From Micromonospora sp. AMSO31t (GTDB lineage Bacteria > Actinomycetota > Actinomycetes > Mycobacteriales > Micromonosporaceae), in the NCBI RefSeq assembly GCF_008868175.1, contig NZ_WBKT01000011.1, positions 1 through 64,000 on the forward strand: a DNA stretch of 64,000 nucleotides, written 5' to 3'. Every line of letters begins with the position of its first letter. Position 1 is the first letter of the stretch. Shown piece by piece: positions 49,929-58,732 of this stretch. Both the position numbers and the translations under genes were made by a program. The notes beneath the pieces are model-generated. The model made no database searches. It was not told the DNA's origin and saw only the letters and a program-made list of their open reading frames with translations.

Positions 49929-50190
49929 GGGCGGCCCCTGGGGGGACACCCCACACATGAGGGTGTGTCTGGAACCGATCGGCGCCGCTGACAGTGGGCC
50001 TGACCTGGGCTGTCAGCGAGGAAGCGGGGTCGGCTTGGGGGTCAACATCAAGGCGGCCGGTGAGATGGAGATCGACACCGACACCGGCACTGCCGGGCAC
50101 ACCGCCTGGACCCAGGGGTGCGAGGGCGGGTGATGCGGATTGGGGGCAGCGCTGGTGGCGCGGGTGGGGGTCGTTGACCTGGTTCAACAT
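49921..50190 (-). CDS. Small hypothetical protein of the integrative element
   Basis: 89 residues from ATG 50190 with a very good ribosome site (AAGGAG, 8 bases away). It is Pro/His/Gly-rich (MLNQVNDPHPRHQRCPQSAS) without membrane segments. It overlaps the replication-relaxation start by eight bases, so both are likely translated in one unit. No family is recognised; it may be the small transfer or control protein usually coded at this place in AICEs. Confidence 0.55.
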   Translation of the reverse strand: MLNQVNDPHPRHQRCPQSASPALAPLGPGGVPGSAGVGVDLHLTGRLDVDPQADPASSLTAQVRPTVSGADRFQTHPHVWGVPPGAAHA

Positions 50191-50280
50191 GCTCGTTGCT
50201 CCTTGTGCGGGTCGGGATCCGGCTGAAGGGGCAGCGGGTGCACTGGCTGCTGCGCCGCGGCGGGCGCGACGGTGTTCGCT

Positions 50281-50386
50281 CTGACAGGTCCGGTCAGGTT
50301 CTGTCAGGTAGCCGGCTTCCTGACAGGTGCTGGTCTGACCGGGGCGGCTCGGTCTGACAGGAGTCACGGGGTGTCGGTCTGTCACG
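50281..50386. repeat. Cluster of CTGACAGG-type repeats (candidate iterons or operators)
   Basis: Within 106 bp there are six to seven variants of CTGACAGG / CTGTCAGG / GGTCTGACC: 50281-50288, 50293-50298 (partial), 50301-50308, 50320-50327, 50332-50340, 50351-50361, 50376-50386, in both orientations. They sit between the DUF2637 gene and the small gene of the mobile element, upstream of the replication-relaxation gene. The place suits a replication origin or a KorA/Pra-type operator array. Not an ordinary GC-rich simple repeat because a fixed octamer recurs. Confidence 0.6.
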
Positions 50387-51266
50387 CGGCCTCCGGGTGG
50401 GACAGGTTCGGCGAGGCCGAGGCCGGTGGAGTGGCCTCCGCGCGCAGGACGCGCACGAGTGCGGAGGCGGTGGCGTTGGACAGGTGGTGCCCGTCCGCGC
50501 GGAGTTGCCGGGCGAGTTCCTTGCGGGACAGCGGGATCCCGTGGGTGGCGAGCGTGTGGGCGGCGGTCCGGGCGGCCGGGACCAGCAAGCCGATGTCCGG
50601 GCTCCGGCCCCGGACCGGCGGGCCGCTGCGGCGGCGGTCCCGGACCGCCCGGTCCTAGTCCGCTGCAGCCGGGACCGTGGCGGTGCGGTCCCGGACCGTG
50701 GCAGTGCTCGTGGGGACCGGCGGCGGTCCCGGGACCGGGTTGCGGGTGTCCGGGACTACCACGTCCACGAGATGCGACGGTCCTGGCTCGCCTCGGGTGG
50801 GTCGGGCGGTGCGGTCGGGTGGGGCCGGGTCGGCGCGGCCGAGGGCGATCTTCACCATCGTCAGGAAGCCGAGCGCCGGCAGCGCGGCGGCGACCCAGCC
50901 GATCACCGACGCTTCGGCCTCCACGACCTGGGCCGCCAGGGACAGGAACACCGCCACGGTCAGCACGGTCGCCGGGAAGGCGATGCTCTTGCCCCAGCGC
51001 CGGTTGCGGCGCAGTTCCAGGCCGGCGGAGATGGAGGCCAGTTCCAGGACGACAGCGTCGGCCCAGGCGAGCCAGCCCGGCTGGCCGTGCGCCGCGGCGA
51101 CGTCATGGACGTGACGGAACGAGGCTGCGCCGGCCGCGCCGCCGATCAACAGCATGATCAGCACCTGGATCCGGTTCTCCAGCCGCTCCCGCCCCGACCG
51201 CACCTCGGCGGGCAGGTCCGGCGGCCGCTGCTTACGTGGTGCCAACGGCCCACCACCTGTCGACAC
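50382..51266 (-). pseudogene. DUF2637 membrane protein gene split by an in-frame TAG
   Basis: The 5' part (GTG 51266) encodes 203 residues with four membrane segments (VLIMLLIGGAAGAASFRHVH, AVVLELASISAGLELRRNRR, ATVLTVAVFLSLAAQVVEAE, VAAALPALGFLTMVKIALG), the DUF2637/SpdB-like design of actinobacterial conjugative elements. An amber codon at 50655-50657 ends it. The same frame then continues 90 codons to 50382 with the winged-helix tail usual for the family (ARTAAHTLATHGIPLSRKEL, SNATASALVRVLRAE). The tail is therefore cut off by one nonsense change unless read through. Part of the decaying integrative element. Confidence 0.7.
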
Positions 51267-52119
51267 GTCGTCCGGGTGGAGCCTCGAATGGCGTCACCCT
51301 GGTCCGGCGGACCGGCAAGGCAGTCGCCAGCCCGTTCGGATTGACGGGGGTTGAGATCATGTTCGTGCTCCAGCTTCACTTGTAGGGATTCACCAGCGAT
51401 GAAACAGCGCCGTCGGGTGCGCCTACGCGAATCTGGTCTGTTCTCGCGCGGCGGCCCCTTGCCGGGGTATGCCCGGCAAGGCGGAACCCTTTGTGCGTGC
51501 GGAAGTCGCCCAACACTTCTTTGTGATCGAGCCGGCAAACAACCCGGGGGCACGGCACCCGGGCGGGTGGGTGCCGCTACGACGCGTACTGCAGGTCAAG
51601 GTCAACGGGCAGCGTAGGAGGGCAGAGGGCCAGGACGCGCCACAAGGGTCACGACTCTCGTCACCGGCAGCGCTGGACGAGCGCCACAGTGGTGTGACTC
51701 AACTCGCCGATGAGTGATCCTTCATGTGGGACCTCCCATCTCTCCATGTCCTCCGCAACACCTGCGCGAACGACGGCAGGCACCCCGTGCTGAGGGCGCC
51801 CGCGCTCGTCTTCTGTCCGACCGCGCCAGCCGGCCGTGCGGGAACGCATATCGAGTACGCCCCGGGAACGGCCGCCGAGTCAACCCCCGATTTCCGTGCT
51901 GCTCATCACCGAACTGTGACGCCAGTCCAGTGCAGCGCAATCCGCCAGGGCACGTTCCGCCAGACCGGCGACAGGCACCTTGGTCCTGGCCCTCAAGCCA
52001 CGGTTGAGCCGGCGGCTGCCGAAGCCTCGCCGTCCCACCGGGGCGGCAGGATAGGGACGTCCGCGCACGGTGGAAGGGCTTGCCCTGGTCAGCGATCATG
52101 CCGGTGGAAGGAGGACTCC
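51267..52119. other. Long intergenic region (853 bp) with hairpins
   Basis: No gene is supported. A perfect 10-bp hairpin CCTTGCCGGG-GTATG-CCCGGCAAGG lies at 51457-51481 and a CCCGGG...CCCGGG repeat follows near 51546-51568; either may terminate transcription. No tRNA or attachment site could be seen. GGAAGGAGG at the right end (52107-52115) is the ribosome site of the next gene. Confidence 0.4.
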
Positions 52120-53355
52120 GTGATCGAAGCGGGTGTCGGGTTCAGCGGCGCGCTGGCGGACGCCTACCGACGGGCGGTCCGGCACGGCCTGCCGTTCGTG
52201 GGCACCGACCTGGTGCTCTGGTTCACCCTCGTCCGGGTCCGCACGCTCGGGGGCCTGTGGCCGGATCTCCGCCACCCGGCCGTGCGGGCGGTGCGGCGGG
52301 GGCGCAGCGAGCTGACCGATCCGGAGCCGCCGCAACGGAGCAGGCTCGCCCCCGGCTTCGACGACGACATCACCCGGCTGGCCGAGGCGGAGCTACGCGA
52401 GGCCGCCTACAACGGTGCGGACCGCGCCCGCGCCCTGCACCGCGGGTGACGACCGCCGCTGCCTGCATTCACCCCGGCCGTCCGGCACGCGGTCTACGAG
52501 GCACTGCACGAGGGCGGCCGGGCGGGCCTGCGCCACGTCGGCACCGCTCACCTCACCTTGGGGCTCAGCGTGCCCGACGCCGCTGCCGTCCGGGTCCTGA
52601 CCCTGGCCGCGGGCAGCCCAGCCGGGCCGGGCAGCGATCTCCACGAGGAGGTGCGGCGCGTGGCCCGCCGGCTGCCGGTCACCCCTCGCAGCAGTGCGGC
52701 CGATGACCTGACCCTCCCGCGGATCGTGGAGCCCCACCGTGCGCCCGGGGCCACCGAACCGTTGCGACTGGCCCTCGTCCGGCTGGTCACCGGGGCGTTC
52801 CTGGGCCGTCCGTACCGCCGGCACGGCGCCCGGTACGGCCATCCGATGCTCCTGCTCGTCGAGCAACGAGCGAGACAGCTGGCGGTACGGGCGGGCGCCG
52901 ACGTGGTGACCAGCGCACACGTACTGATGGCGGTGCTGGCCATGCACGACGAGCTGCTGCGCGACGGGCGCCCGGTTCGGCCGGACGTCCACCGGTGGAA
53001 TCAGGCCGGCGAGATCCTCGTCAGCCACGGCGCCACGGCCGGAGCCGCCGTACACGCCCTGCCCGGCCTGCCGTCGGTCGATGATGAGCGGCGGCTCGAC
53101 GGCCTGCCCGACAAGGGCTGGCACGAGCCCAAGGCGCCGTTCGCCGCGCCCGCCCACGGCCGCAGCGAGCTGAGCGCGCTGCGCGGCGCCAGCCTCGCCG
53201 CCTTCCGGCGCGGCGACCCGTACGCCGGCACCACCCACCTGCTCGTCGAGCTGCTGGCCGACCCCGCCGGTCCGGCAGCTCGGCTGCTGCGTCTCCTCGA
53301 CGTCGACCCGGCGAGCGTGCGTGCCGACGCCCAGCGCCACCTGCCCGAGCAGTAA
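52120..53355 (+). pseudogene. Clp-N-like repeat protein gene interrupted by in-frame TGA
   Basis: From GTG 52120 (GGAAGGAGG at good spacing) the frame encodes FSGALADAYRRAVRHGLPFV GTDLVL-type helical sequence to a TGA at 52447-52449. The same frame continues without a break as PAFTPAVRHAVYEALHEGGR, VGTAHLTLG and on to 53355. The end YAGTTHLLVELLADPAGPAA RLLRLLDVD is a Clp N-terminal (Clp_N) repeat, as is the part before the TGA. The intact gene would encode about 411 residues. Either a nonsense mutation, a sequencing error or two separately started halves (TTG 52558) explains it. The chaperone-substrate role of Clp_N proteins is the only functional hint. Confidence 0.6.
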
Positions 53356-53482
53356 AGCCTCGAGCGCCGGCACGGCCATGGACGGGATGAGGGTAATCGG
53401 CGACGATCAACGCGTGACCTGAGCAACTTTCACAGCTAGCGTCGGTCGGATCTGGACAGTCACTACCCGGGGAGGACGTCCA

Positions 53483-53518
53483 ATGTTCCGTCCACACCAC
53501 CACCAGAGCGCCCGATGA
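53483..53518 (+). CDS. Eleven-codon leader ORF (MFRPHHHQSAR) before the acylase gene
   Basis: ATG 53483 follows a strong GGGGAGG by about 9 bases and reads MFRPHHHQSAR, with three consecutive His CAC codons. Its TGA overlaps the acylase ATG (ATGA). The best ribosome site of the transcript belongs to this mini-ORF, so the acylase is probably translated by reinitiation, and ribosome stalling at the His codons could tune it. Too short for family evidence. Confidence 0.5.
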   Translation: MFRPHHHQSAR

Positions 53519-55866
53519 GGACGCGTCCACTCGTAGCGGCGGCGACCGCCATCGGGCTGGTCGCCGCCGGCCTCACCATCAACGCCGGCACCGCCGCCGC
53601 CCACGGCCGCGGCTACTCCGCCCTGATCCAGCGCGCCTCGTACGGCGTACCGCACATCACCGCCCACGACTTCGCCAGCCTCGGCTACGGCGTCGGCCAC
53701 GTCCAGGCCGAGGACAACATCTGCCTGATCGCCGAGCAGATGGTCACCGTCAACGCCCAGCGATCCCGCTGGTTCGGCGCGACCACCAGCAACGTCACCA
53801 GCGACCTGTTCCACCAGAAGGCCATCGACGCCCGCGCCGCCGAACGCTGGCTGACCGGCCCGCGCGACGGCCTCCACGCACCCTCCAATGAGGTACGCGA
53901 CCAGATCCGCGGCTTCGTCGCCGGCTACAACGCCTACCTCCGCGGCGCCAAGAACAAGATCACCGACCCGGCCTGCAAGGGGAAGGACTGGGTACGCCCG
54001 ATCACCGAGCTGGACATGTGGCGGGCGAACTGGACGCGGATGATCCGGGCCAGCTCCGGCGCTCTCGCCGACGGGATCGTGGCCGCCGCACCGCCCGCCG
54101 GGACCAGCGCGCCGCCCACCACGAACAAGAGCAGCGCCCCGCAGGCCGAAGCCGTCGTCACCGCCCGGGACGGCGCGCCGGCCGGGGTGGGCAGCAACGC
54201 GTACGGCCTGGGCCGTGACGCCACCGCCAGCGGCGCGGGCATGCTGCTCGCGAACCCGCACTTCCCGTGGGACGGCGGCGAGCGCTTCTACCGGATGCAC
54301 CTCAAGGTGCCCGGCCGCTACGACGTCGAGGGCGCGGCCTTGGTCGGCGACCCGATCGTCGAGATCGGCCACAACGGCCGGATCGCCTGGTCGCACACCG
54401 TCTCCACCGCCCGCCGCTTCGTCTGGCACCGGCTCACCCTGGTGCCCGGCGACCCGACCAGCTACCTCTACGACGGTCAGCCCCGGAAGATGACCTCCCG
54501 CACCGTCACCGTCCAGACGCCGGGCGGGCCGGTCACCCGTACCTTCTACGACACCCACTTCGGCCCGGTCGTCGTGGTGCCGGGCACCTTCGACTGGACG
54601 GCGCAGGCCGCGTACGCGATCACCGACGTCAACGCCGCCAACAACCGCGCGCTCGACGGCTGGCTCGCCATGGGACGGGCGAAGTCGGTGGGTGAGCTGC
54701 GGGCGGTGCTGGACCGGCGGCAGTTCCTGCCCTGGGTCAACGTCATCGCCGCCGACCGCGACGGCCGCGCCCTCTACGCCGACCACTCCGTCGTGCCCCG
54801 GGTCACCGGCTCCCTCGCGGCCGCGTGCATCCCGGCGCCCTTCCAGCCCCTGTACGCCAGCAGCGGCCAGGCCGTCCTCGACGGCTCCCGCTCCGCCTGT
54901 GAGCTGGGCCGGGACCCGGATGCCGCGGTGCCCGGCATCCTCGGCCCGGGCAACCTGCCCGCGCTGGTCCGCGGCGACTACGTGACCAACTCCAACGACA
55001 GCTACTGGTTGGCCAACCCGGCCCGCCCGCTGGAGGGCTACCCGCGCATCATCGGCGACGAGCGGACGCCGCGCAGCCTGCGGACCCGGCTCGGCGTGCA
55101 CCAGGTGCAGCAGCGGATCGCGGGCACCGACGGGCTCCCCGGCAAGGGCTTCACCACCGGCAAGCTGTGGGACGTGACGTTCCGCGACCGGGCGTACGGG
55201 GGTGAGCTGGTCCGCGACGACCTGGTCCGGGCCTGCGAGGCGCAGCCGACCGCCACCGCCTCCGACGGCACCACCGTCGACCTGACCGCCGCCTGCGCCG
55301 CCCTGCGCGGCTGGGACCTGAAGGTCAACCTCGACAGCCGGGGCGCGCACCTGTTCACCGAGTTCGCCCTGGCCGGCGGCCTGCGCTTCGCCGACCCATT
55401 CGACCCGGCCGCTCCCCTCACCACGCCGAGCCGGCTCGCCGTCGACGACCCGAGGGTACGCACCGCTCTCGCCAACGCGGTCCGCAAGCTGGACGGCATC
55501 CCGCTCGACGCCCGGCTCGGCGACATCCAGACCGAGCCGCGCGGCGGCGAACGCATCCCGATCCACGGCGGCCGCGCGGAAGCCGGCGTCTTCAACATGA
55601 TCATCGGGGTGCTGCAGCCCGGCGTCGGCTACACGAAGGTCCAGCACGGCTCGTCGTTCGTGATGGCCGTCGAGCTGGGCCGAAACGGGCCGTCGGGCCG
55701 GCAGATCCTCACCTACTCCCAGTCGGCCAACCCGAACTCACCCTGGTACGCCGACCAGACCCGCCTGTACTCGGGCAAGGGCTGGGACACCATCAAGTAC
55801 ACCGAGAAGCAGCTGCGGGCCGACCCCAACCTGGTCACCTACCGGGTGGGGGAGCGGCGTCACTGA
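53515..55866 (+). CDS. Secreted penicillin-acylase-family Ntn hydrolase (aculeacin/cyclic lipopeptide acylase-like)
   Basis: 783 residues. Signal peptide MRTRPLVAAATAIGLVAAGL...AAA, alpha chain about 30-190, spacer about 191-226 and beta chain from Ser227 in GVGSNAYGLGRDATASGAGM, the N-terminal nucleophile exposed by self-cleavage. Further conserved parts are MLLANPHFPW, GRIAWSHTVS, NDSYWLANP and the late beta-chain Asn/Arg residues (GRQILTYSQSANPNSPWY). The arrangement matches the actinomycete acylases that remove fatty acyl chains from aculeacin A, echinocandins or AHL signals. It is exported and processed extracellularly. No BGC is nearby. A terminator hairpin follows. Confidence 0.9.
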   Translation: MRTRPLVAAATAIGLVAAGLTINAGTAAAHGRGYSALIQRASYGVPHITAHDFASLGYGVGHVQAEDNICLIAEQMVTVNAQRSRWFGATTSNVTSDLFHQKAIDARAAERWLTGPRDGLHAPSNEVRDQIRGFVAGYNAYLRGAKNKITDPACKGKDWVRPITELDMWRANWTRMIRASSGALADGIVAAAPPAGTSAPPTTNKSSAPQAEAVVTARDGAPAGVGSNAYGLGRDATASGAGMLLANPHFPWDGGERFYRMHLKVPGRYDVEGAALVGDPIVEIGHNGRIAWSHTVSTARRFVWHRLTLVPGDPTSYLYDGQPRKMTSRTVTVQTPGGPVTRTFYDTHFGPVVVVPGTFDWTAQAAYAITDVNAANNRALDGWLAMGRAKSVGELRAVLDRRQFLPWVNVIAADRDGRALYADHSVVPRVTGSLAAACIPAPFQPLYASSGQAVLDGSRSACELGRDPDAAVPGILGPGNLPALVRGDYVTNSNDSYWLANPARPLEGYPRIIGDERTPRSLRTRLGVHQVQQRIAGTDGLPGKGFTTGKLWDVTFRDRAYGGELVRDDLVRACEAQPTATASDGTTVDLTAACAALRGWDLKVNLDSRGAHLFTEFALAGGLRFADPFDPAAPLTTPSRLAVDDPRVRTALANAVRKLDGIPLDARLGDIQTEPRGGERIPIHGGRAEAGVFNMIIGVLQPGVGYTKVQHGSSFVMAVELGRNGPSGRQILTYSQSANPNSPWYADQTRLYSGKGWDTIKYTEKQLRADPNLVTYRVGERRH

Positions 55867-55888
55867 CCGCCCCGGCGAGACTCCGAGC

Positions 55889-55920
55889 CCCGGCGGCCGG
55901 CCAACCGGCCGGCCGCCGGG
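55889..55920 (+). terminator. Hairpin terminator after the acylase, followed by empty spacer
   Basis: Perfect 14-bp stem with an AACC loop, 22 bp after the acylase stop. The rest of the 355-bp spacer to 56221 holds no supported gene. Confidence 0.75.
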
Positions 55921-56221
55921 CCGATTCCGAACCCGCTGTGCAGGGCGAGGATCGGAGCCGTGGACAGGAGGTTGTCGCTCAGCGGCTGGCCTTCGCCGTC
56001 AGTGGCGGCGCTGTTCCTCGGCGACCGTCTCAGCTCGACCGGGCTGGTCGACGCCGGGCTGATCACCGTCGCCATCGTGCTTGACACCCACGGCACGCAC
56101 CAATGACAACCGGGCGCCCGGGCAGGACCACAAGGTCCTGCCCGGACCCTTCCTCGCGACTCTCGCCCGCTGGACCGCGGCGTTCCGCCGTGCTCGGCCG
56201 CACCGGCGTAGGGTCGGCAGC

Positions 56222-56785
56222 GTGGTAGGGGCGGAGCGTCGATACCGCTACGTCGGCCCGGCGGACGTGCAGGCGTCCGTCGCCGGCGCGCCCGAGGGCA
56301 GGCCCGTCCGATCGCCGGGCGATCTCGACACCTACCTGGTGGCCGCGGATCCCCGCGACCGTGACGAGCCGTTCACTTACGTCGTCGACACCGGCGGTAC
56401 GTTACGGCTCGCGCCGAGACGCAGCGAGCACGTCGCCTGCGCCGGCGGCGGGGAGGTCCTCGGCGCCGGGGAGATCGGCTTCGCCGGTGAGCGGGGCGGC
56501 TGGGTCGTCACCGAGGTGAGCAACCACTCCACCGGGTACTGCCCCGATCCCACTTCATGGACCGCAGTGGCGGGTGCCCTCGACCGCGCGGGCATCGACC
56601 GCCCGGACGACTTCACCGTGGCCGTCGTCTTCCGGCGCTGCCTCGACTGCGGCGAGCGCAACCTGATCCGGGACGACGACTACGTCTGCGCGCTCTGCGG
56701 TGCCGAGCTGCCGGAGGATGTGGAGCCCCGGCTGGCGGCGCAGCCGTCGACCGACCAGCGTCCCGCTGACGACCGAACTGGCTGA
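56222..56785 (+). CDS. Hypothetical protein with C-terminal zinc ribbon
   Basis: 187 residues from GTG 56222. The body (RYVGPADVQASVAGAPEGRP, DLDTYLVAADPRDRDEPFTY, VVDTGGTLRLAPRRSEHVAC) is a soluble alpha/beta domain. Near residue 140 a ribbon of Cys pairs occurs (FRRCLDCGERNLI, DDYVCALCGAEL). The pattern appears widely in actinomycetes as an uncharacterised protein. The longer frame to 56081 adds only Pro/Arg-rich sequence, so the later GTG is preferred. No operon partner. Function unknown. Confidence 0.7.
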   Translation: MVGAERRYRYVGPADVQASVAGAPEGRPVRSPGDLDTYLVAADPRDRDEPFTYVVDTGGTLRLAPRRSEHVACAGGGEVLGAGEIGFAGERGGWVVTEVSNHSTGYCPDPTSWTAVAGALDRAGIDRPDDFTVAVVFRRCLDCGERNLIRDDDYVCALCGAELPEDVEPRLAAQPSTDQRPADDRTG

Positions 56786-56915
56786 TCGTCACCTCCGCCA
56801 GGCCGGTGCCATGCGCTCGGTCAGCGGCTTTTGATCCACAGCCCCGGGTGATGGGGCGGCGGGCGAACGATCGTGGCGCGTACGGTGTGGGCGGGCCGAC
56901 TCGAAGGAGATTCGG

Positions 56916-57476
56916 ATGGCCGTCCGACCGCGGCGCAAGCCCAACAAGGTGCGCTTCTTCGCCATGTTCGCCGGGCTGATCGTCGTCGGCCTCGGCCTGG
57001 TATACGGGCTTCATTTTGCGGCGAACCCGTGGGCCCTGGCGCTGCCGGGCCGGCCGGCGCTGACCGGTTACTGGCAGGGCGTGGTGGCGTACGGCCCCGG
57101 CGACGACCGGCGGGTCGTGCTGCACCTGACCGACGACGAGCCCAGCGCGACCGACCGGTGCGGCGACTGCCCCGATCTCCAGGGCGGCATCAAGGTCTGC
57201 CAGGCGGGGCGGGCCGAGACCTACGAGATCTGGGGGGACCCGATCAACTATCGGGGCACCCGCTTCTCGCTGCACACCCGCTCCAAGGACGAGGGGCCGG
57301 GCCAGCGCCTGAACGAACTCGACGGCGACTGGGACGGCGACCTGCTCCGGGTCCGGACGTCGTTCACCACGCTGGCCGCCGATGGCACGGTCGCCGCCGG
57401 ATCCGGTTCACCGACGGCTTCGTTCGACATGACCCGGGCCGACGAGGCCGACTTCGACGACCCTTCGTGCCGGTGA
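56916..57476 (+). CDS. Membrane-anchored hypothetical protein
   Basis: 186 residues from ATG 56916 with GAAGGAG at ideal spacing. Basic N-terminus (MAVRPRRKPNKVRFFAMFAG) and one membrane helix (FAGLIVVGLGLVYGLHFAAN) make a type II anchor. The outside domain is beta-rich (GYWQGVVAYGPGDDRRVVLH, DGDWDGDLLRVRTSFTTLAA), with two Cys in CGDCPDLQGG. It resembles small cell-surface beta-sandwich proteins. No catalytic motif is visible. Confidence 0.75.
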   Translation: MAVRPRRKPNKVRFFAMFAGLIVVGLGLVYGLHFAANPWALALPGRPALTGYWQGVVAYGPGDDRRVVLHLTDDEPSATDRCGDCPDLQGGIKVCQAGRAETYEIWGDPINYRGTRFSLHTRSKDEGPGQRLNELDGDWDGDLLRVRTSFTTLAADGTVAAGSGSPTASFDMTRADEADFDDPSCR

Positions 57477-57594
57477 CGGCGAGTCCACAGCGCCGCTTGC
57501 TCTGGTGAGCTGTGTCGGTCCGCAAACCGGAACGCAGCGCATGGCGGGGCGCCGGCACGCGCCTGGAGCGGCGTTGGCGGGAGGAAGGACACCT

Positions 57595-57765
57595 ATGGGT
57601 ATGCGCCGCAGCTACGACGCGGTGGCCGAGCGCCACGCCGCTGAAATCGGCGATGAGTTGCGCCGGGAGGCGGCGATGTCGTCCCCGCCACCCGGATCGA
57701 TCATGATCTTGCGGGCGGCGGCTGCCAACGGTCCGCGCGCGACGGGGCGTTCCCGGCCGGCGTGA
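57595..57765 (+). pseudogene. Truncated N-terminus of a SAM-dependent methyltransferase
   Basis: From ATG 57595 (GGGAGGAAGGA in front) the frame encodes MGMRRSYDAVAERHAAEIGD and ELRREAAMSS, the first 30 residues of a class I methyltransferase whose usual continuation (SAM-binding Gly motif) is missing. After residue 30 the frame is low-complexity until TGA 57763-57765. It is read as a remnant left by a deletion. The good ribosome site shows that the original gene was active. Confidence 0.6.
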
Positions 57766-57827
57766 GGGTTTGCTGGCTCCGTCTGCGGGAACCTCGCGGA
57801 TTTGCGACAACGGTGAGAGGAAGCCGC

Positions 57828-58688
57828 ATGACGTCGACCAGCCTGCCCGGTGGCACGTTCCGCATGGGGGATCTGACGGTCACCCGGATGGGGTACGGCG
57901 CGATGCAGCTGGCCGGCCCGCACGTCTTCGGTCCACCGGCCGACCGTGACGCAGCCATCGCCGTGCTGCGCGAGGTCGTCGAGCTAGGCATCAACCACAT
58001 CGACACGTCCGACTACTACGGCCCGTACGTCACCAACGAGATCATCCGGGAGGCCCTGCACCCGTACCCCGATGATCTGCACATCGTCACCAAGGTCGGG
58101 GCGCTGCGCGACGCCGAGGGCAACTGGCCGCAGGCCCTGGCACCCGAGCAGCTCCGCCAGGCCGTACGCGACAACCTGCGCCGCCTCGGCCTCGACGTGA
58201 TCGACGTGGTCAACCTGCGCGTCGGCGGGTTCGATCGGCCCACGCCCGGCTCGATCGAGGAGCCGTTCACGGTCCTCGCGGAGATGCAGCAGCAGGGCAT
58301 GATCAAGCACCTGGGGCTCAGCACCGTCAACGCCGACCAGGTCGCCGAGGCGCAGGCCATCGCGCCGGTGGTGTGCGTGCAGAACTTCTACAACATCGCC
58401 AACCGCGACGACGACCTCGTCGACTCCCTCGCGGGGCAGGGCATCGCCTACGTGCCCTACTTCCCGCTCGGCGGGTTCTCCCCGCTGCAGTCCGAGGAGC
58501 TGAACGCGGTCGCCGCCCGCCTGGAGGCAACCCCGCTGGCGGTCGCGCTGGCGTGGCTGCTGCACCGGTCCCCGAACATCCTGCTCATCCCCGGCACCTC
58601 GTCGGTCGCGCACCTGCGCGAGAACGTCGCCGCCGCCGCGCTCGCCCTCCCGGATGACGCCCTGAGCGAGCTGGACAGCATCGACTGA
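57828..58688 (+). CDS. Aldo/keto reductase
   Basis: 286 residues from ATG 57828 (GAGAGGAAG in front). The TIM-barrel signatures are visible: MGYGAMQLAGPHVFG, INHIDTSDYYGPYVTNEIIR with the catalytic Asp and Tyr, LHIVTKVGA with Lys, and the NADPH-binding LHRSPNILLIPGTSSVAHLR. Family members reduce aldehydes and ketones with NADPH. The Asp and Tyr of the tetrad are in place; the exact substrate is unknown. It converges on the epimerase gene with a 44-bp gap. Confidence 0.92.
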   Translation: MTSTSLPGGTFRMGDLTVTRMGYGAMQLAGPHVFGPPADRDAAIAVLREVVELGINHIDTSDYYGPYVTNEIIREALHPYPDDLHIVTKVGALRDAEGNWPQALAPEQLRQAVRDNLRRLGLDVIDVVNLRVGGFDRPTPGSIEEPFTVLAEMQQQGMIKHLGLSTVNADQVAEAQAIAPVVCVQNFYNIANRDDDLVDSLAGQGIAYVPYFPLGGFSPLQSEELNAVAARLEATPLAVALAWLLHRSPNILLIPGTSSVAHLRENVAAAALALPDDALSELDSID

Positions 58689-58732
58689 CGGGCAACGCCG
58701 AGCGCGCCACCGGGAACACTGGCGGCCGGCAC

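Noticed and set aside
52447-52449. TGA read as selenocysteine
   Set aside because: No selenocysteine-like context or family precedent; a nonsense change is simpler.
53407-55647. Minus-strand open frame opposite the acylase
   Set aside because: The plus-strand gene has a signal peptide and Ntn nucleophile; the other strand is Gly/Val/Asp filler.
53515-55866. Acylase as part of an antibiotic gene cluster
   Set aside because: No synthetase, synthase or tailoring genes adjoin it.
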